A DNA stretch of 64,000 nucleotides, taken from the IMG/VR virus record IMGVR_UViG_3300042346_000326, positions 33,381 to 97,380 of that record. The stretch is one strand, 5' to 3'. The stretch comes from a virus. The notes under the pieces were generated by a model. That model was not told the DNA's origin, ran no database searches, and saw only the letters and a program-made list of their open reading frames with translations. A program made the translations under genes and the position numbers. Below are positions 31,069 to 39,854 of this stretch, piece after piece; position 1 is the stretch's first letter; every line of letters begins with the position of its first letter.

Positions 31069-31712
31069 TGGCCGTAAATAACAATGGGAATCTACTTGAT
31101 TCCGCAGGAAACGTATGCGTCGACAGAGTTTGGGGCAATATGCCTATGCAGCCAAACGATGAGCGCGACGAAGCAGTTCAAGGAGACTTGAGCGCAACTC
31201 TTAATGACCATGTCATTGCTTATGCAGGATGGAATGGTTATCCACTTTATACACCAAACGATGATGGAGCAGGCGTTGGATATGTAAACGTCCCATCTGT
31301 TATTGGTGTAGTTACAGCAACCGCTGTAGATACTCTTGATGATGCTGGTCTTACAGTTACTACAGCATCTGCTGCAACTAACTCTGCAAAGACAATTACA
31401 GCAGTATCTCGTACAACTGGTTCAACAACTATCCGTTTTACTGCATCAACACACGGATATTCACTTAACCAGAAAGTAACTGTTTCTGGTCTTGACTCCG
31501 AGTTCAATGCTACTTGGACGATTGTTAACGTTCCAAACGGAAACGCGTTTGACGTTACAGGAACTTCAACAGCATCTTATGGTGCATCAGGACTTTCTGG
31601 TTCTGTAGTTGCAGTATCTGGAACAATCAAGACACAGTCTGTTGCTGCTGGTGGAGCAACGATTGCAGTAGGACAAGCAGTAACTATTACACCTTGGGCC
31701 ACAGCCTCTTAA
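31068..31712 (+). CDS. Virion surface protein with split PASTA-like domain
   Basis: 214 aa. VPSVIGVVTATAVDTLDDAGLTVTT is the first half of a PASTA domain and GTIKTQSVAAGGATIAVGQAVTIT its second half; about 75 residues that look like an Ig/fibronectin-type beta sandwich (TIRFTASTHGYSLNQKVTVSG) are inserted between. PASTA binds peptidoglycan stem peptides and beta-lactams, so this may be a head decoration or fibre touching the cell wall. Confidence 0.65.
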   Translation: MAVNNNGNLLDSAGNVCVDRVWGNMPMQPNDERDEAVQGDLSATLNDHVIAYAGWNGYPLYTPNDDGAGVGYVNVPSVIGVVTATAVDTLDDAGLTVTTASAATNSAKTITAVSRTTGSTTIRFTASTHGYSLNQKVTVSGLDSEFNATWTIVNVPNGNAFDVTGTSTASYGASGLSGSVVAVSGTIKTQSVAAGGATIAVGQAVTITPWATAS

Positions 31713-31717
31713 TATAA

Positions 31718-32551
31718 ATGGCTCGTATCAGAGGAGGAGGCGCAGCGGGTAAACGCCCTGCTGCCCTCCCTTCTGCTCAAGAATTGCTAGGCGCAATTGG
31801 AAAGCCATATGGCTTTGGTCCAAAACAAACATCAGGAATGATGAAAGCATTATCTACAGAGGGCGGATTTCAAAGCCCATTTGCTGCACTGCCTACAGCA
31901 GCGTCTACTGGTGAGTTTTTTGAAACAATCTCTTTATTAAACGCAACCGATACTATGCGTTATTACAATCCACAAAGCCCTGATGAAGTTGCATATCGCA
32001 ATCAGGCTGGTGAAGCAGTGTTTCCTACTCTAGGTGAAGACGTTTACTACGTAGACGCGCAAGGTAACTTTGTTGACCGTTCTGCTGGTCGCAAATATTA
32101 CGATGAAGACTTAGATACTGGTGAAGTTGTTATCCCTGGTGAAAAAGGACCTCAATTTGGTGAGTCGGATGCTCCTGCTCCTCTTTCTCTTGTACCAACC
32201 TCTTCAAGTAACCCAGACCGTCCTCGCACAGTTGCGGCTGGATATGACCGTAATCGTTCAGTGTTGACTGTTGTATTTCGTGATGGAACGTATTACAACT
32301 ACTATGAAGTAAACACTAATGAATGGCAAGACTTTAAAAAACGAGTGTCTAAAGGACAATACATCTATAAGTATTTAGACTACAAACCTCGTGGTGCAGC
32401 CAATGTAAATAGCCTTCCTTCGTATGCACGCACGGCTCTGTACAAACTTACTAGAACGTTGCAATTACAAAGAAGTGCAAAACAGTACGATAGGCTTGCC
32501 AAAAGTAATACTCCTAAAGCACCAAAGGCAAACAAACCAAGAAAGAGATAA
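31718..32551 (+). CDS. KTSC-domain-like virion protein
   Basis: 277 aa. Residues about 170-225 (TVAAGYDRNRSVLTVVFRDG, YYNYYEVNTNEWQDFKKRVSKGQYIYKYL) follow the KTSC pattern, a small domain found in phage and tail-associated proteins. The N-terminal half is disordered with a DVYYVDAQGNFVDRSAG repeat-like hairpin; the C-terminus is basic. Probably structural. Confidence 0.6.
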   Translation: MARIRGGGAAGKRPAALPSAQELLGAIGKPYGFGPKQTSGMMKALSTEGGFQSPFAALPTAASTGEFFETISLLNATDTMRYYNPQSPDEVAYRNQAGEAVFPTLGEDVYYVDAQGNFVDRSAGRKYYDEDLDTGEVVIPGEKGPQFGESDAPAPLSLVPTSSSNPDRPRTVAAGYDRNRSVLTVVFRDGTYYNYYEVNTNEWQDFKKRVSKGQYIYKYLDYKPRGAANVNSLPSYARTALYKLTRTLQLQRSAKQYDRLAKSNTPKAPKANKPRKR

Positions 32552-32953
32552 ATGCCCAAGGCTCACAATATCGGACCACTATTTGTACAAATAACCAAGT
32601 TCCCCTATGAATGGGACGGTAAGTTTGTAGTCAGAGGGTGGACTCAAGAGATTGAAGAGCCGTATAGAACGGCTAATCCATTTATATTTAGACTGCCCAA
32701 TTATAAGGCTATGGTTTTTGGACTATGGACTGGTGCAAAAGACGAAGAGGATGCGTTAAACTCAGCGCTAGAAAGGCGGGATGTAACTTACGATGATTTT
32801 ACGGAAAAAGCGGGCTGGACACCAGCCCCAGACTCGGATAGAGAAACGGGTAGCGACGATTTCCACCCCAGACTTGATAACTTGGATGGAACAGTCGATG
32901 TTCATAATTGGGAAACACATAACAGTATGGCAGAGACAACAGAGCGAGGCTGA
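32552..32953 (+). CDS. Hypothetical protein
   Basis: 133 aa. Trp-rich beta-type N-terminus (FVQITKFPYEWDGKFVVRGWTQEIEEPYRTANPF), helical middle (DEEDALNSALERR) and a His/Asp-rich tail. Directly follows the KTSC gene's stop. No family recognised. Confidence 0.65.
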   Translation: MPKAHNIGPLFVQITKFPYEWDGKFVVRGWTQEIEEPYRTANPFIFRLPNYKAMVFGLWTGAKDEEDALNSALERRDVTYDDFTEKAGWTPAPDSDRETGSDDFHPRLDNLDGTVDVHNWETHNSMAETTERG

Positions 32954-33035
32954 CCTTGATGAAGTTCTTATGGGTGCAGAAGCATTTCATGCAATTGCCA
33001 AAGAATTAAAACGACGCTCTAACCCTGTGCTATGA
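32886..33035 (+). CDS. Possible small helical protein
   Basis: 49 aa overlapping the previous gene in another frame; the part after its stop (QRQQSEADLDEVLMGAEAFHAIAKELKRRSNPVL) looks like a real amphipathic helix pair. Start uncertain, no good ribosome site. Confidence 0.4.
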   Translation: MEQSMFIIGKHITVWQRQQSEADLDEVLMGAEAFHAIAKELKRRSNPVL

Positions 33036-33067
33036 TTTCTATGCTTCGCCTCTCTACAGGTCTAGCG

Positions 33068-33102
33068 TTGACCCACCCAAAAGGTGGGTCACGCTGTTTA
33101 AT
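33068..33102 (+). promoter_or_regulatory. Promoter-like element and hairpin before terminase
   Basis: TTGACC (33068-33073) and TTTAAT (33097-33102) are 23 nt apart, the latter 8 nt before the ATG at 33111. GACCCACC/GGTGGGTC (33070-33090, 5-nt loop) forms a strong hairpin in between. It could be a terminator of the upstream operon, a promoter with an operator, or both. Confidence 0.5.
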
Positions 33103-33110
33103 GGGTGCAT

Positions 33111-34688
33111 ATGGAAGAAGATAAGTTTGAAGAAATAAATCCTGAATTCTATCTTCAGGATGAACAACCTGTTGAAGAAGATGTAGAGGAACCTCTTGAT
33201 GAGTTATCCCAACAGTTTGTAGACAAACTCATTGACAAGATGCTTGAGTTTCTTAAAGTACTTGTTGGGCATGACCTGCACCCTTATCAAAAGCCTCTTG
33301 CTCGTCGCATTATGGAATCAGTTATCATTAATGATGGCGAAGAAATAACAGCGTTAGCATCGCGTCAGTCAGGTAAGTCAGAGACGGTTGCAGACACGGT
33401 GGCTACTATGATGATTCTTCTTCCACGCCTTGCAAAGTTGTATCCAGACCTTCTTGGAAAATTTAAAGATGGAATTTGGGTTGGATTGTTTGCACCAACC
33501 GAAGCACAGGCTGAGACTCTCTTTGGTCGCACTGTTACTCGTTTAAGTTCAGAGCGTGCTGTTGAAATCATGGATGACCCAGAAATTGACGACACAGCCG
33601 CACGCGTAGGCGGGGTAACACGTCAGATTCGTTTAAAGAAATCTGGTTCTACTATCACAATGATGACCGCTAACCCAAGAGCAAAGATTGAGTCTAAGTC
33701 ATTCCATCTTGTAATCATTGATGAGTGTCAAGAAGCAGATGACTTTGTTGTGTCGAAGTCCATCTCTCCTATGTTGGCTTACTATGCAGGAACAATGGTT
33801 AAAACGGGAACGCCAACAACAAGTAAGAATAACTTCTATCGTGCTATACAGTTAAACCGTAGACGACAAACAGGACGCGCTGCAAGGCAAAACCACTTTC
33901 AATGGGATTGGAAAGACGTTGCTAAATTCAACCCAAATTATGAAAAGTTTATTCGTAAAGAAATGCTGCGTATTGGGGAAGACTCTGATGAATTTCAAAT
34001 GTCATATAATTGCAAATGGTTGCTAGAACGAGGAATGTTTGTTACGTCATCTATAATGGACGAACTAGGTGACACTTCACAAGAGTTAGTTAAGTCTTGG
34101 CACAAGACTCCTGTTGTTGTTGGAGTTGACCCTGCACGTAAGACTGACTCAACAGTTGTTACGATTGTGTGGGTTGATTGGGATAGACCTGATGAGTTCG
34201 GATACTTTGACCATCGCATTCTCAATTGGTTAGAGATGCAGGGAGATGATTGGGAAGAGCAGTACTATCAAATAGTTAACTTCCTTGAGAACTACGACGT
34301 ACTTGCTGTTGGTGTTGATGCTAACGGTGTAGGTGATGCAGTCGCACAACGACTTAAGTTACTCTTACCAAGAGCAGAGGTTATGTCCTTGACATCTAGC
34401 CCATCAGAACAGTCGAAGCGTTGGAAACACCTACAAGCACTACTCCAACGCAAAATGATTTCTTGGCCTGCCCATGCTAAAACTAGGCGCCTAAGAACAT
34501 GGAAACGGTTCTATCAACAGATGGTTGACGCAGAGGTTCAGTACAAAGGTCCTAACTTCCTTGTAGCCGCTCCTGATGAGTCTTACGCACACGATGACTT
34601 TGTAGACTCCCTTGCTATAGCCTGTTCCTTAACTCAGGACCTCGTTATGCCAGAAGTTGTGGCTTCAAGTAATCCTTTCTTTGGTTAG
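33111..34688 (+). CDS. terL: Terminase large subunit
   Basis: 525 aa from the ATG at 33111 (a GTG at 33105 is an alternative). ATPase: adenine-binding/Walker A ALASRQSGKSETV, Walker B FHLVIIDECQEAD, coupling TGTPTTSKN. Nuclease: VGVDPARKTDSTVV supplies the first Asp, GVDANGVGD the second and YAHDDFVDSLA the third acidic cluster of the RNase H-like fold. It packages DNA into the prohead through the portal and cuts it. No small terminase subunit was recognised nearby. Confidence 0.93.
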   Translation: MEEDKFEEINPEFYLQDEQPVEEDVEEPLDELSQQFVDKLIDKMLEFLKVLVGHDLHPYQKPLARRIMESVIINDGEEITALASRQSGKSETVADTVATMMILLPRLAKLYPDLLGKFKDGIWVGLFAPTEAQAETLFGRTVTRLSSERAVEIMDDPEIDDTAARVGGVTRQIRLKKSGSTITMMTANPRAKIESKSFHLVIIDECQEADDFVVSKSISPMLAYYAGTMVKTGTPTTSKNNFYRAIQLNRRRQTGRAARQNHFQWDWKDVAKFNPNYEKFIRKEMLRIGEDSDEFQMSYNCKWLLERGMFVTSSIMDELGDTSQELVKSWHKTPVVVGVDPARKTDSTVVTIVWVDWDRPDEFGYFDHRILNWLEMQGDDWEEQYYQIVNFLENYDVLAVGVDANGVGDAVAQRLKLLLPRAEVMSLTSSPSEQSKRWKHLQALLQRKMISWPAHAKTRRLRTWKRFYQQMVDAEVQYKGPNFLVAAPDESYAHDDFVDSLAIACSLTQDLVMPEVVASSNPFFG

Positions 34689-34758
34689 CCACACAAAGTA
34701 TCAAAAAGGGTGGAAACTATTACCAGGTATACCTAAACCTAGAAACAAGGAGTCTCCA

Positions 34759-35154
34759 ATGGCTATTTCACCAGCACCTCGCTTTCCAGAGCGTGCACCT
34801 AATGTCTACGAACGCAAGATGAGCGACAACCCAGTACGCCGTGGACCACTACGCTTTGAAGAAGGCGTTGCAACAGATACCGATGTTCCAACTGATTTCC
34901 AAAAGGGAATGGCACAGGGTTCCGCTGTAGCAGCAGGTCGTCCAAATCGTAATGCACCTGTATGGCAGAAGCCTGCCGCTGAAACTCTTTCAGAGCGTGC
35001 ACATGTCGGTTCCGCTGCTTGGATTGAAGCACCTACAATGTTAGGTGAGTTTGCGCATGGCACATACACAGACCGTGCAGAGCAGACAATTGAGACTGTT
35101 GTACGTTCAGGTGGACGTCAACAGCGCCCAGCACCAACAGTCGTAAACGACTAA
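34759..35154 (+). CDS. Hypothetical structural protein
   Basis: 131 aa from the ATG at 34759 (AAGGAG upstream). Largely disordered and Pro/Arg/Ala-rich (PAPRFPERAPNVYERKMSDNPVRRG, RPNRNAPVWQKP). Lies between terminase and portal. Not recognised. Confidence 0.65.
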   Translation: MAISPAPRFPERAPNVYERKMSDNPVRRGPLRFEEGVATDTDVPTDFQKGMAQGSAVAAGRPNRNAPVWQKPAAETLSERAHVGSAAWIEAPTMLGEFAHGTYTDRAEQTIETVVRSGGRQQRPAPTVVND

Positions 35155-35172
35155 TTAATTTAGCAACCTGAC

Positions 35173-35200
35173 CCCGCTCATACGGTAGTGTATGGGCGGG
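35173..35200 (+). promoter_or_regulatory. Intergenic hairpin
   Basis: CCCGCTCATAC / GTATGGGCGGG, 11 pairs (one G-T), 6-nt loop. No T-run; lies 24 nt before the next start, so it may shape translation or RNA stability. Confidence 0.5.
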
Positions 35201-35223
35201 AACAGGCTATCTGGAGGAGTTCA

Positions 35224-35481
35224 GTGAGAAAACCCGCTAATCCAAAACTGTATGCAATGTTTGTTGCACAGGCAAAGGCTAAGTATTCAACATGGCCTAA
35301 TCCTGGTGCAAGTGCATGGGTTGCTAAAAAGTATCAACAAGCAGGCGGTCAATACGTAGAAACAACTGAAGCAGACCGTCGTAAAAAAATGGCAATAAAG
35401 AAACAACAGCATGAACAAGAAAAGAAACGTTCTGTAAAAAAAGATAATAAAAAATCCGAAAAGGATAAAGGCAAGAAGTAA
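35224..35481 (+). CDS. Small basic phage protein
   Basis: 85 aa from a GTG with GGAGGAG upstream. NPKLYAMFVAQAKAKYSTWPNPGASAWVAKKYQQAGGQYVE resembles the 57.1-kb protein (WSARKAQLLASEYKKAGGGYKN), so both belong to one small family. The tail is almost all Lys/Glu. Stop overlaps the portal ATG. Confidence 0.75.
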   Translation: MRKPANPKLYAMFVAQAKAKYSTWPNPGASAWVAKKYQQAGGQYVETTEADRRKKMAIKKQQHEQEKKRSVKKDNKKSEKDKGKK

Positions 35482-37217
35482 TGTCATTTCTAGATTTCAC
35501 GCCACCGTCTTATAGAGCGGCGTCATCTGACCTTACGATTTCTATTTCACCTCTTGGTCTTGTAGAACTTGCTGACGAAGAATTTGAGGTTCACGGTCCT
35601 CGTCTAAACCGTTATTCGCTCAACTGGGCAATGTACTTAGGGCATCACTGGGGTTATCGTCGTGAACAAGGCGAAATGCAAATTGCCGTTAATTACTATC
35701 GCGCTTTCAATGATTATCTTGCAAGGTTTGTCTTTGGTCGTGGAGTTCATTTTCGTTCTCCTAAATCGACTGAAGCAATTATTCCAGACCGCTTAGAGCG
35801 CATTTGGGAAATTGACAATGACAAGATGCGTGTTCTACTTGAGATGGGACAGCAGGGCGGTATTACTGGCGATGTTTTTGTAAAAGTAGCATACGAAGAG
35901 CCATGGACAGACTCTGCTGGCATGTTCCATCCTGGACGTGTTCGCATTCTTCCTATGAACTCATCTTTCTGCTTCCCTGAATTTCATCCACACGACAGAA
36001 CACGCCTACTTCGCTTTAAGCAGAAGTATCGTTTCTGGGGAACTTCTCTTGAAGGTACTCGCCAAGTATTTACTTACACTGAAATTTTGACTGACGATGT
36101 TATTGAAGAGTACATCAACGATGAACTCATTGATTCACGCCCAAATCCACTAGGACTTATTCCAGTGGTACATATTCCTAACGTTCCTGTTTCAGGTTCA
36201 CCGTGGGGTCTCTCGGACGCACACGACATCATCACTATCAACCGTGCATATAACGAAATTAGCACTGATGTTGCAGACATCATTAACTATCACGCTTCTC
36301 CTGTGACAGTTATCGTTGGTGCTAAAGCCTCTAACCTTGAGAAAGGTGCTAAGAAGGTTTGGGGCGGTCTTCCAAAAGACGCCCAAGTCTTCAATCTTGA
36401 AGGTGGCGCATCAGGTATTGATGGCGCTTTGAAATATCTTGAGTTATTAAAACGCTCAATGCACGAAATCATGAACATTCCAGAAACTGCGCTTGGACAA
36501 GTCCAGCCAATTTCTAATACATCAGGTGTTGCTCTTTCTATTCAGTATCAGCCACTGATGAATCGCTACTCTCAAAAGGTAGCCCAGTATGGCAAGGGAC
36601 TAGAGCGAATCAATGAACTTGCACTTCGCACCCTTGCTATCAAGGAACCACAAACATTTTTATATAATCCAAATGAAGATGGGCCAATCAAGGAAGGTCA
36701 ACTAGACCGTCTTGACCCAAATGACCCACTTTCATATATGAACTATGTACAGTTCCCACCTCCATTACCATTAGACAAACTAATTGTGCTTAACGAAATT
36801 CAGACCAAACTTGGTATGGGTCTTGAGTCTAAAGAGGGGGCACTTCGTACTCTTGGTGAAGAATTCCCAGAAGAGAAGTTACAAGAGATTCGTCGTGAAC
36901 TTGTTGAAGATGCTAAGGCAGACGGAGCCCTCACTCTTGTCCGCGTTCAGATTCAAAAGCAGATTCAAGACATGACAGGTATGATGCCAGGACCTGATGG
37001 AACAAGCGCAGTTCCGCTCCAACCTACTGAACTAGGTGATGGAGATATCATGGGAGATGGCGTAGAAGGCGCTCCTTCACCTGAGAATATCGAAAACCCA
37101 GTCAATCAAGAGGCTGAGGCTATTAATTCACAGGCAGAAGCCGCTATCCGTGAAACGCTACTAACCCAAGCCTATGGAACAAAGATTCCACAGAGAAGGG
37201 CAGTAGATAGAGAATAA
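35481..37217 (+). CDS. Portal protein
   Basis: 578 aa, typical portal length. The recognisable blocks are NWAMYLGHHWGYRREQGEMQ and VNYYRAFNDYLARFVFGRGVHF near the N-terminus, GDVFVKVAYEEPW (wing), TINRAYNEISTDVADIINYHASPV, the MNIPETALGQVQPISNTSGVALSIQYQPL clip/stem region, and an acidic disordered tail. It forms the dodecameric DNA gate at one capsid vertex. Placed between terminase and scaffold as expected. Confidence 0.88.
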   Translation: MSFLDFTPPSYRAASSDLTISISPLGLVELADEEFEVHGPRLNRYSLNWAMYLGHHWGYRREQGEMQIAVNYYRAFNDYLARFVFGRGVHFRSPKSTEAIIPDRLERIWEIDNDKMRVLLEMGQQGGITGDVFVKVAYEEPWTDSAGMFHPGRVRILPMNSSFCFPEFHPHDRTRLLRFKQKYRFWGTSLEGTRQVFTYTEILTDDVIEEYINDELIDSRPNPLGLIPVVHIPNVPVSGSPWGLSDAHDIITINRAYNEISTDVADIINYHASPVTVIVGAKASNLEKGAKKVWGGLPKDAQVFNLEGGASGIDGALKYLELLKRSMHEIMNIPETALGQVQPISNTSGVALSIQYQPLMNRYSQKVAQYGKGLERINELALRTLAIKEPQTFLYNPNEDGPIKEGQLDRLDPNDPLSYMNYVQFPPPLPLDKLIVLNEIQTKLGMGLESKEGALRTLGEEFPEEKLQEIRRELVEDAKADGALTLVRVQIQKQIQDMTGMMPGPDGTSAVPLQPTELGDGDIMGDGVEGAPSPENIENPVNQEAEAINSQAEAAIRETLLTQAYGTKIPQRRAVDRE

Positions 37218-37236
37218 GTTTCCAACTATAAAAAGT

Positions 37237-37266
37237 TTGGAATATATCGAGACAATTGCGTATAAA
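37237..37266 (+). promoter_or_regulatory. Sigma70-like promoter before the scaffold gene
   Basis: TTGGAA-N18-TATAAA, about 75-80 nt before the scaffold start. AATTGC/GCAATT around it forms a short palindrome. The 121-nt gap is the longest in the head operon, consistent with strong capsid expression. Confidence 0.55.
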
Positions 37267-37338
37267 TGTACTGCAATTATCTCATAATAACTAAGGGACA
37301 CGCCGCAAGGCATACGGACAACGACATAAGAAAGATAA

Positions 37339-38103
37339 GTGACTACTATGGAAAACGCAGTAGACGAAACAAATATTACTGAGATGCAAATCCCAGTAGA
37401 TGTACAAATGAGTGGAGATATGCCTACCTATTCTGCTGATGACATTGCGAAAGCACGTGAGCAGGAAAAGGCAAAACTTTATCCTCAGTTAGAAAAGATG
37501 AAAGAAGAACTCGCTTCTCTGAAAAGAGAGCGTGAAGAAGTGGCAGCCCGTGAAGCAGAGCGTCAATCACGCATTGCTGATGAGGAAGCCCGTGCAGCAC
37601 AGTTGAAGAAGGAACAGGAAGAAAACGAACTGTCCTTCAAAGACCTTCTCAAAAAGAAGGAGCAAGAATTTCAATCTCAGTTAGAGAATGAGCGTCTTGA
37701 AAGAGAACGTGCTATCGCACTCCTTGAACAGGAACGCAAGTTCCAAGAGTTGATGAACTATCGTCAATCTCGATTAGAGCAGGAAAGAGATAACATCATT
37801 CCTGAACTTATTGATTTAATTGAAGGTGGTTCACAAGATGAAATAGAGCAGAGCATCTCAACTCTGAAAGACAAATCTGCTCGAATTTTAGACTCCGCTC
37901 AACAGGCTATGCAGTCTGCTAGAGCACAAATGGCAGGACCACGCGTTACAGCGCCTGCCGCAGGACCCCTCGATAATGACTCGTCACAACAATCGTTTAC
38001 TCCTGATTCAATCAGGGATATGTCATTGGCAGACTATGCGAAACAAAGAGCCAAATTACTTGGCAATGCAGCATCAAATCGTGGTCAGGGACTGTTCGGT
38101 TAA
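37339..38103 (+). CDS. Capsid scaffolding protein
   Basis: 254 aa. After a short N-terminus, residues about 35-160 form one long Glu/Lys/Arg/Gln coiled coil (EKMKEELASLKREREEVAAREAERQ...). The C-terminus (SLADYAKQRAKLLGNAASNRGQGLFG) is the usual capsid-binding end. Position just before the major capsid gene supports the role. GTG at 37339 or ATG at 37348 may be the start. Confidence 0.85.
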   Translation: MTTMENAVDETNITEMQIPVDVQMSGDMPTYSADDIAKAREQEKAKLYPQLEKMKEELASLKREREEVAAREAERQSRIADEEARAAQLKKEQEENELSFKDLLKKKEQEFQSQLENERLERERAIALLEQERKFQELMNYRQSRLEQERDNIIPELIDLIEGGSQDEIEQSISTLKDKSARILDSAQQAMQSARAQMAGPRVTAPAAGPLDNDSSQQSFTPDSIRDMSLADYAKQRAKLLGNAASNRGQGLFG

Positions 38104-38136
38104 TCCACACAACTATCTAGAAAGGACTTGACCTAA

Positions 38137-39264
38137 ATGGCAAGTGCAATTACAGGTACTGGTCAACTAGCCAGCGCCCCTACCGCTTATTCAGGCTCCA
38201 ATACAAGCCTTAATCAAGCAATTCAAACAATCTGGTCGAAGGAAATCCTCTTCCAGGCAATGCCAATTCTTCGTTTTGAACAGTTTGCAGTTAAGAAGAC
38301 TGAACTAGGAGTTGCTCCTGGTCTTCGTGTGAACTTCCTTCGTTACAAGAACTTTGCAGTAGACCCATCTCCTCTAACAGAAGGTGTTCGTATGACAACG
38401 AACGCTCTTACTGCAGAGCAGATTGCTATTACTGTTGCAGAACACGGCTACGCAGTAGCAGTTTCTGAACTTCTTCTAAATGCATCCTTCGATGACGTGA
38501 TGGCTTCTGCTTCACGTCTTCTTGGTCGCCACATGGCACAGTACCTAGATGTACAGGCACGTAACACACTTTCTGCAGCAACTTCTGCAGTATTTGGTTA
38601 TGACCGTTCTGCACTTCAGGGTGTTAATGACTGGTACAACGAAGGAAGCGCTGCAACACAGTTCTCAGACCTCGATGGTAACTACAAGTTATCTACAGGT
38701 GCTGTCAAGGATGCTGCTCTTACCCTTGCTGGTAAGAACATCCCACGCCTTGGTGAGACATACGTACAGTTCGTACATCCAAAGCAGTCACGTGATATCC
38801 GTTCGAACCCAGAGTTCATCGAGGTAACAAAGTACGCTGCTCCAGGAAACTTCATGCTCGGTGAAATCGGACGTCTCTATGACGTAGTATTCATCGAAAC
38901 AACACAGGTTAAGAAGTTGGCTGTTAACGCTTCTTATACAACTTCAACAAGCGTAGGAGTTCCTGCGTCTCAGATTGAAGTACCTGTTAAGGCTAACACT
39001 CGCCCAGGTTCAGGCGGTAACCCAGAGTCTGCAGATTTCACTGCTGAAAAGGGTTATTTGACTTCTGCAACTGGAAACGGTGCTGAGGTTTACGAGTCCA
39101 TCATGATTGGTGACAATGCATTTGGTCACGCAATCTCCCTCCCAGTTGAACTCCGCGATGGTGGCGTTCTCGACTTCGGTCGTGAGCACGCTCTTGCTTG
39201 GTATGCAATTTGGGGTCTTGGTGTTATCACAGACCAGGCTATCGTCAAGGTCTACACCAACTAG
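38137..39264 (+). CDS. Major capsid protein (HK97 fold)
   Basis: 375 aa with AAAGGAC before the ATG. N-arm (IQTIWSKEILFQAMPILRFEQFAVKK), E-loop region (GLRVNFLRYKNFAVDPSPLTEGVRM), spine/P-domain (QIAITVAEHGYAVAVSELLLNASFDDVM), and a late A-domain part (YVQFVHPKQSRDIRSNPEFIEVTKYAAPG), the order of N4gp56-type major capsid proteins. Forms the icosahedral shell. Confidence 0.9.
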   Translation: MASAITGTGQLASAPTAYSGSNTSLNQAIQTIWSKEILFQAMPILRFEQFAVKKTELGVAPGLRVNFLRYKNFAVDPSPLTEGVRMTTNALTAEQIAITVAEHGYAVAVSELLLNASFDDVMASASRLLGRHMAQYLDVQARNTLSAATSAVFGYDRSALQGVNDWYNEGSAATQFSDLDGNYKLSTGAVKDAALTLAGKNIPRLGETYVQFVHPKQSRDIRSNPEFIEVTKYAAPGNFMLGEIGRLYDVVFIETTQVKKLAVNASYTTSTSVGVPASQIEVPVKANTRPGSGGNPESADFTAEKGYLTSATGNGAEVYESIMIGDNAFGHAISLPVELRDGGVLDFGREHALAWYAIWGLGVITDQAIVKVYTN

Positions 39265-39277
39265 TTTCACCTTATGT

Positions 39278-39308
39278 CTGGGAGCCATACTCCTTCTTTG
39301 GCTCCCAG
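39278..39308 (+). terminator. Hairpin after the major capsid gene
   Basis: CTGGGAGCC / GGCTCCCAG, 9 bp with a 13-nt loop, 14 nt past the stop. No T-run, so likely a partial terminator or an RNA stabiliser of the capsid message. Confidence 0.55.
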
Positions 39309-39344
39309 GCATAAACAATCACACAACTTAGGAGAATAAACACC

Positions 39345-39728
39345 GTGGCAAATAAAGCAACAAGTCCATTGGATGCAACAGGAGTTGCAGCCGAAAGAGC
39401 AGCAAAAAAGAACGCTACTGAAGTAAAAAAGCGTCAAGAAGAAATTTCTATCGCTAATCAGTTAGAGGCAGAGTCTCTTGAAAGAGACATCTTCGACCCA
39501 AAGAAACCAGATGCTCCACTCGTCTTGGACGAAATTGAAAGTGTTGGAGTCTCAGTGTCGAATGAGTACGTAGTCATTCGAACAATTACCGACATTGATG
39601 ACATGACATTTGGAGTCGTTAACGGGACCCCTCAAAGTTACTCATTCAAATCAGGAGTTAAGTACCGTGTCCCACGACACCTCTCTGATTATCTAGAGCA
39701 ACTTGGGTACATTTGGCGGCCTAACTAA
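39345..39728 (+). CDS. Small head protein
   Basis: 127 aa from a GTG with TTAGGAGA upstream. N-terminal charged helix (AAERAAKKNATEVKKRQEEIS), then a compact beta domain (YVVIRTITDIDDMTFGVVNG, YSFKSGVKYRVPRHLSDYLEQLGYIW) of a kind usually found directly after phage capsid genes. Probably a head-completion or decoration protein. Confidence 0.7.
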   Translation: MANKATSPLDATGVAAERAAKKNATEVKKRQEEISIANQLEAESLERDIFDPKKPDAPLVLDEIESVGVSVSNEYVVIRTITDIDDMTFGVVNGTPQSYSFKSGVKYRVPRHLSDYLEQLGYIWRPN

Positions 39729-39746
39729 GCCGTCGCTAGTAGTCCT

Positions 39747-39795
39747 CCCTCAACTGGTTCCCGCCCTCCTCCCAGTTGAGGGTTGGACCTTTTTT
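39747..39795 (+). terminator. Rho-independent terminator
   Basis: CCCTCAACTGG / CCAGTTGAGGG, 11 bp perfect, 14-nt loop, followed 7 nt later by TTTTTT. Ends the head gene transcript. Confidence 0.88.
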
Positions 39796-39854
39796 GTGCT
39801 GTTTATTTGTAAGTTACAAGAGAGAATAACAACACTTGAGTTCTCGGAGGTTTT

